Below, in pieces: positions 61,741 through 64,000 of a DNA stretch of 64,000 bases; positions within the stretch are counted from its first letter, which is position 1, and every line of letters starts with the position of its first letter. The position numbers and the translations under genes are program-made. Source of the DNA: a bacterium (GTDB lineage Bacteria > Myxococcota_A > Bradymonadia > Bradymonadales > Bradymonadaceae); NCBI GenBank assembly GCA_030427705.1, contig JAUIBR010000001.1:62001-126000 (forward strand), given 5' to 3'. The notes under the pieces were generated by a model that saw nothing but the letters and a program-made list of their open reading frames with translations, ran no database searches and was not told where the DNA came from.

Positions 61741-61767
61741 AGAACAAGGTCTCCGGGTTCTTGTTCT
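61724..61767 (-). repeat. Interrupted-palindrome repeat, copy 8 (core 61741-61767)
   Basis: The core is the best palindrome of the set: 8-bp arms AGAACAAG and CTTGTTCT around AACCCGGAGAC (minus strand). The tail box TTCATGCGGGT matches copy 4 exactly over 11 bp at the same spacing and codes for the last residues of the histidine kinase on the other strand. The core begins directly after the kinase stop and overlaps the stop of the rRNA methyltransferase gene. Confidence 0.9.
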
Positions 61768-62932
61768 ACTCTAGCGCTCCAGAGACGAATTGGAGGTAGT
61801 CGCCCTGTGGAAATCCGGGGAGGACGCTGTGGTCGAGTGCGGCTCCCCAGAGGCCATACATGACGTAGGGTCGGCTGACTCGGGCGGACGCTTGGGCGAC
61901 GATGTCCAGAAAGCGTGTCCGGTCGATATGCGATGAACATGAGGCGAGCGCGACCTTGGAGCCTGAGGGCATCACCTCCATGACGCGCCCAAACAAGTTG
62001 ATATAAGACTCGGTCGCTCGCTGCAGGTCCCCACGTTTGTGTGCAAAGCTAGGCGGATCGCAAACGACCACGTCAAACGGGGCCTTTCCGGCACCAAACT
62101 GGTTGAGATAATCGAACACATCGGCGGCTTCAAAATCGTGCGCCGCAGCTGGGATCCCGTTCAACTCGAAGATACGTCGCGCATCTTTCAATGCGGGTTT
62201 TGCCAGGTCTACTGTCGTAGTTTTCGCCGCGCCATTGCAGGCCGCAACGATCGAGAATCCACCATTGTAGCCGAACAAATTCAGCAATCGACGCCCTTGA
62301 GACAGCTCAGCCAGGTGCTGTCGATTGGTCCGTTGGTCCAGGAAAAACCCGGTCTTCTGGCCATTAATCGGGTCCGCCAAGAATCGGACACCGTGCTCAA
62401 GAAACTCAACCTCATCGAGCCCGCCTTCGAACCAGGTCGCCGCCGGATTGTCGCCTCGGTACAGCTCGGAACGACGAACAGCCACATGCTCAATCGGTAG
62501 CACCTTCTTGATGATTCGCGCAGCCGGAGCCAGCCATCGCTCCGCCGCCAACCCATCGATCCGAAACACTGCGACGTTGTCATAGACGTCACAGGTAACC
62601 CCTGGCGTTCGGTCGCCTTCGCCGTTCAACAGCCGAAATCCGGTTGTCTCGTGATTAGGGAATGGCTTGGCTTTCAGCGCCGCTTTGATGCGCTTTTCGA
62701 GCAGCTGGTTGTTGACCTGCTCTTCCTCGTCCAACGTCCAGATGCGCACACGAATCGGTGATTCGGGCTCGTAGATGCCGCGGGCAATCCACTCCCAATC
62801 TTGATTGAAGACATCCACGACGGTGCCGTCGCGCAAGTCGTCGTGCGCGTTGAGCGCATCCGCATACAACCAAGGATGGCCGCAGCGGATAACGTCATCG
62901 AGATTCTGATTCAGTTGTACTGATGGCCGCAC
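61766..62932 (-). CDS. Class I SAM-dependent rRNA methyltransferase, RlmI family
   Basis: RlmI-type enzyme that makes m5C in 23S rRNA. An N-terminal PUA-like domain (GHPWLYADALNAHDDLRDGTVVDV) is followed by the EEHUD-like middle and the methyltransferase domain with KTGFFLDQRTNR, LLNLFGYNGGFSIVA (SAM loop), VDLAKPALKDAR, the VVCDPPSFAHKRGD catalytic block and ASCSSHI. 388 residues from GTG 62932 is normal. Its stop overlaps repeat copy 8. The exact target position is inferred from family only, so the symbol rlmI is not used. Confidence 0.9.
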   Translation of the reverse strand: MRPSVQLNQNLDDVIRCGHPWLYADALNAHDDLRDGTVVDVFNQDWEWIARGIYEPESPIRVRIWTLDEEEQVNNQLLEKRIKAALKAKPFPNHETTGFRLLNGEGDRTPGVTCDVYDNVAVFRIDGLAAERWLAPAARIIKKVLPIEHVAVRRSELYRGDNPAATWFEGGLDEVEFLEHGVRFLADPINGQKTGFFLDQRTNRQHLAELSQGRRLLNLFGYNGGFSIVAACNGAAKTTTVDLAKPALKDARRIFELNGIPAAAHDFEAADVFDYLNQFGAGKAPFDVVVCDPPSFAHKRGDLQRATESYINLFGRVMEVMPSGSKVALASCSSHIDRTRFLDIVAQASARVSRPYVMYGLWGAALDHSVLPGFPQGDYLQFVSGALE

Positions 62933-62952
62933 GACCTTCTCGCGCTCAAGGA

Positions 62953-64000
62953 CTAGGGCTGATAGGCGTCTGGCGTGGCCACTGGAGCGATAGGCGCTTG
63001 CTGATTGATGTTTCGCTCAATCAACAACGACGTGTCCGCGACCTGCCACAAGCTTGAATAGAAGCCATGGGCTCCATCGTAGTTGTCGCCGAGCCCAGCA
63101 ACCGTGCTGGTCGACCAGTTGCCGCCAGAGCGAATGGCCACGTTCAACGTGTGCAATGATGCATCGCCGTAGCTCACGACCACGTCGCCATTGGAATCGA
63201 CGCGAATCGTCGCATCTTCGCCAATCTCGGAGACGTAGTACTGCCCGACAAGGTCTCGCACACCCTCGACAACGATTTCCGTCGTTGCGTTGGTGACGTC
63301 TTGATAGACCAACGCTGGCTGCGTCACGTCCATGTAGACCAGGTGAAGATTGCCATTTCCATCAACAAAACCGGAGCCATATGGGCCGCTTGGTGCGCCC
63401 ACATATTGTGGCGCTCCCCAGGTGTCGTTTGCGTACTGCAACCAACCCACAGAACCCTGAATATTGTCGTAGAACGTCAACAACAGACCGTCTGGCGTGC
63501 GGCTAAGCTGGGTATGCAAACCGGTTGTCGCGGCGTACTGGCTTGTACCCGGCTCTTCCCAGATCGCCGTACAGGTACCATTCAAGCAGGCCGAGCCCGT
63601 TGGGCAATCCGCGCCGCAATCATCGGTTGGGCGCTCACATGTGCCTGAAGCGCCAAAGCACTCGTCGCGGCGGTCGCACTCGATTCCGCAAGGATTCGTC
63701 GAAGGTCCAGTCACAAGCGGTGTTGGGGTGACGGTCAAACCACTAACCGCCGCCGTCGGATCCAAAGTCGCGTGATTGAGACGGGCCTCGTAGGGTCCAC
63801 CACCAGCGTCCTGACGGTCCGAAAGGTAGACGAGATGAATCACGCCACCAACCAATTCAGCGTCTGTCCAGAAGCCGGAACCAGGGGTCGCATCGATGGT
63901 CGTAAACTCCCAAGAGTACTCAGGTCCGCCTGTGCCGCGGGCGTACTTTAGATTGTCGTTCTCTTCATCGCGGTAGAAGACGTGCAGGTTTCCACTGTCA
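62953..64000 (-). CDS. Secreted beta-propeller-like protein with Cys-rich module (5' part beyond window)
   Basis: The minus-strand frame is open from its stop at 62953 to the window edge, so the N-terminus is missing. The visible part (about 350 residues) has YWTD/propeller-like repeats (LHVFYRDEENDNLKYARG, HLVYLSDRQDAGGGPYEARLNHATL, LHLVYMDVTQPALVYQDV) around a short Cys-rich insert (NPCGIECDRRDECFGASGTC and GADCPTGSACLNGTC), as in Myxococcota surface proteins. The function is unknown. It lies 20 bp upstream of the methyltransferase gene in the same direction. Confidence 0.75.
   Translation of the reverse strand, partial: DSGNLHVFYRDEENDNLKYARGTGGPEYSWEFTTIDATPGSGFWTDAELVGGVIHLVYLSDRQDAGGGPYEARLNHATLDPTAAVSGLTVTPTPLVTGPSTNPCGIECDRRDECFGASGTCERPTDDCGADCPTGSACLNGTCTAIWEEPGTSQYAATTGLHTQLSRTPDGLLLTFYDNIQGSVGWLQYANDTWGAPQYVGAPSGPYGSGFVDGNGNLHLVYMDVTQPALVYQDVTNATTEIVVEGVRDLVGQYYVSEIGEDATIRVDSNGDVVVSYGDASLHTLNVAIRSGGNWSTSTVAGLGDNYDGAHGFYSSLWQVADTSLLIERNINQQAPIAPVATPDAYQP

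Noticed and set aside
31540-61767. The dispersed repeat as a CRISPR array or direct-repeat array
   Set aside because: Copies are separated by kilobases of genes and occur in both orientations, so they are not arrayed.
31557-61767. The palindromic repeats as ordinary Rho-independent terminators
   Set aside because: There is no following T-run, one copy is in a coding sequence, and the loop sequence is conserved, which terminators do not need.

Overview
The window looks like a chromosome segment of a predatory-type delta-proteobacterium of the Myxococcota, most likely the Bradymonadales. This is an inference from four signs: secreted lipoproteins with long Asn-rich linkers (NNxNNx) just after the lipobox, a MYXO-CTERM-like C-terminal sorting signal with Myxococcus-type Cys-rich repeats, Hanks-type Ser/Thr kinases plus FHA domains, and Myxococcota-style inserts in LspA and Lgt. 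Gene density is high, convergent genes often abut or overlap at their stops, and no rRNA, tRNA, CRISPR, phage or plasmid genes were found.

Layout. 0-5.3 kb: a membrane-anchored winged-helix protein, a cytochrome/copper monooxygenase lipoprotein, and an EcsC-like protein overlapping a metallophosphoesterase. 5.3-12.0 kb (minus strand): secreted endonuclease I, MYXO-CTERM protein, Sel1-repeat lipoprotein, MscS channel, Fe-S photolyase PhrB and a 56-residue membrane peptide. 12.2-17.5 kb (plus): ABC transporter with a zinc ribbon and three FHA domains, a small protein/nucleotidyltransferase pair, and an Asn-rich lipoprotein. 17.5-24.2 kb (minus): HEAT-ClpB hybrid, uppS, thiD and a murF-alr fusion. 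24.3-28.6 kb: HEAT protein, a chimeric sugar dehydrogenase/murein endopeptidase lipoprotein and a TPR protein. 28.8-36.2 kb (plus): rnz, lspA, lgt, nadE, msrA and a membrane protein. 36.2-40.3 kb (minus): Cys-rich lipoprotein, Ser/Thr kinase and hypotheticals. 40.4-56.2 kb (plus): lamin-tail lipoprotein, DUF962, YARHG protein, ppsA, SDR, Ser/Thr kinase, TPR-PEGA-TonB receptor, a RAYT-like gene, coaD, aminotransferase, pncB and an outer-membrane protein. 56.3-64 kb: membrane protein, TPR lipoprotein, clostripain, GAF histidine kinase, RlmI-type methyltransferase and a truncated secreted protein.

The main novelty is a dispersed interrupted-palindrome repeat: 6-8-bp arms AGAACAAG/CTTGTTCT around an asymmetric 11-nt loop (AACCCGGAGAC), followed in several copies by a tail box ATGCGG at fixed distance. 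Eight copies lie between 31.5 and 61.8 kb and none was seen before 31.5 kb. Two copies in opposite orientation bracket a divergent REP-associated-tyrosine-transposase (RAYT)-like gene that keeps the HUH-type histidines but has no tyrosine where the nucleophile is expected. One copy lies inside an open reading frame, and another overlaps the ends of two convergent genes. This looks like a REP/RAYT-like system in a lineage where I know of none described.

Other notable items are a sugar-dehydrogenase/MepA-like chimera, a ClpB-like ATPase with a degenerate D1 Walker B and no D2 aromatic pore loop, a triple-FHA ABC transporter in a kinase-rich neighbourhood, and lipoprotein-processing enzymes with extra periplasmic segments near many unusual lipoproteins. 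All functional statements come from reading translated motifs; no database search was run.
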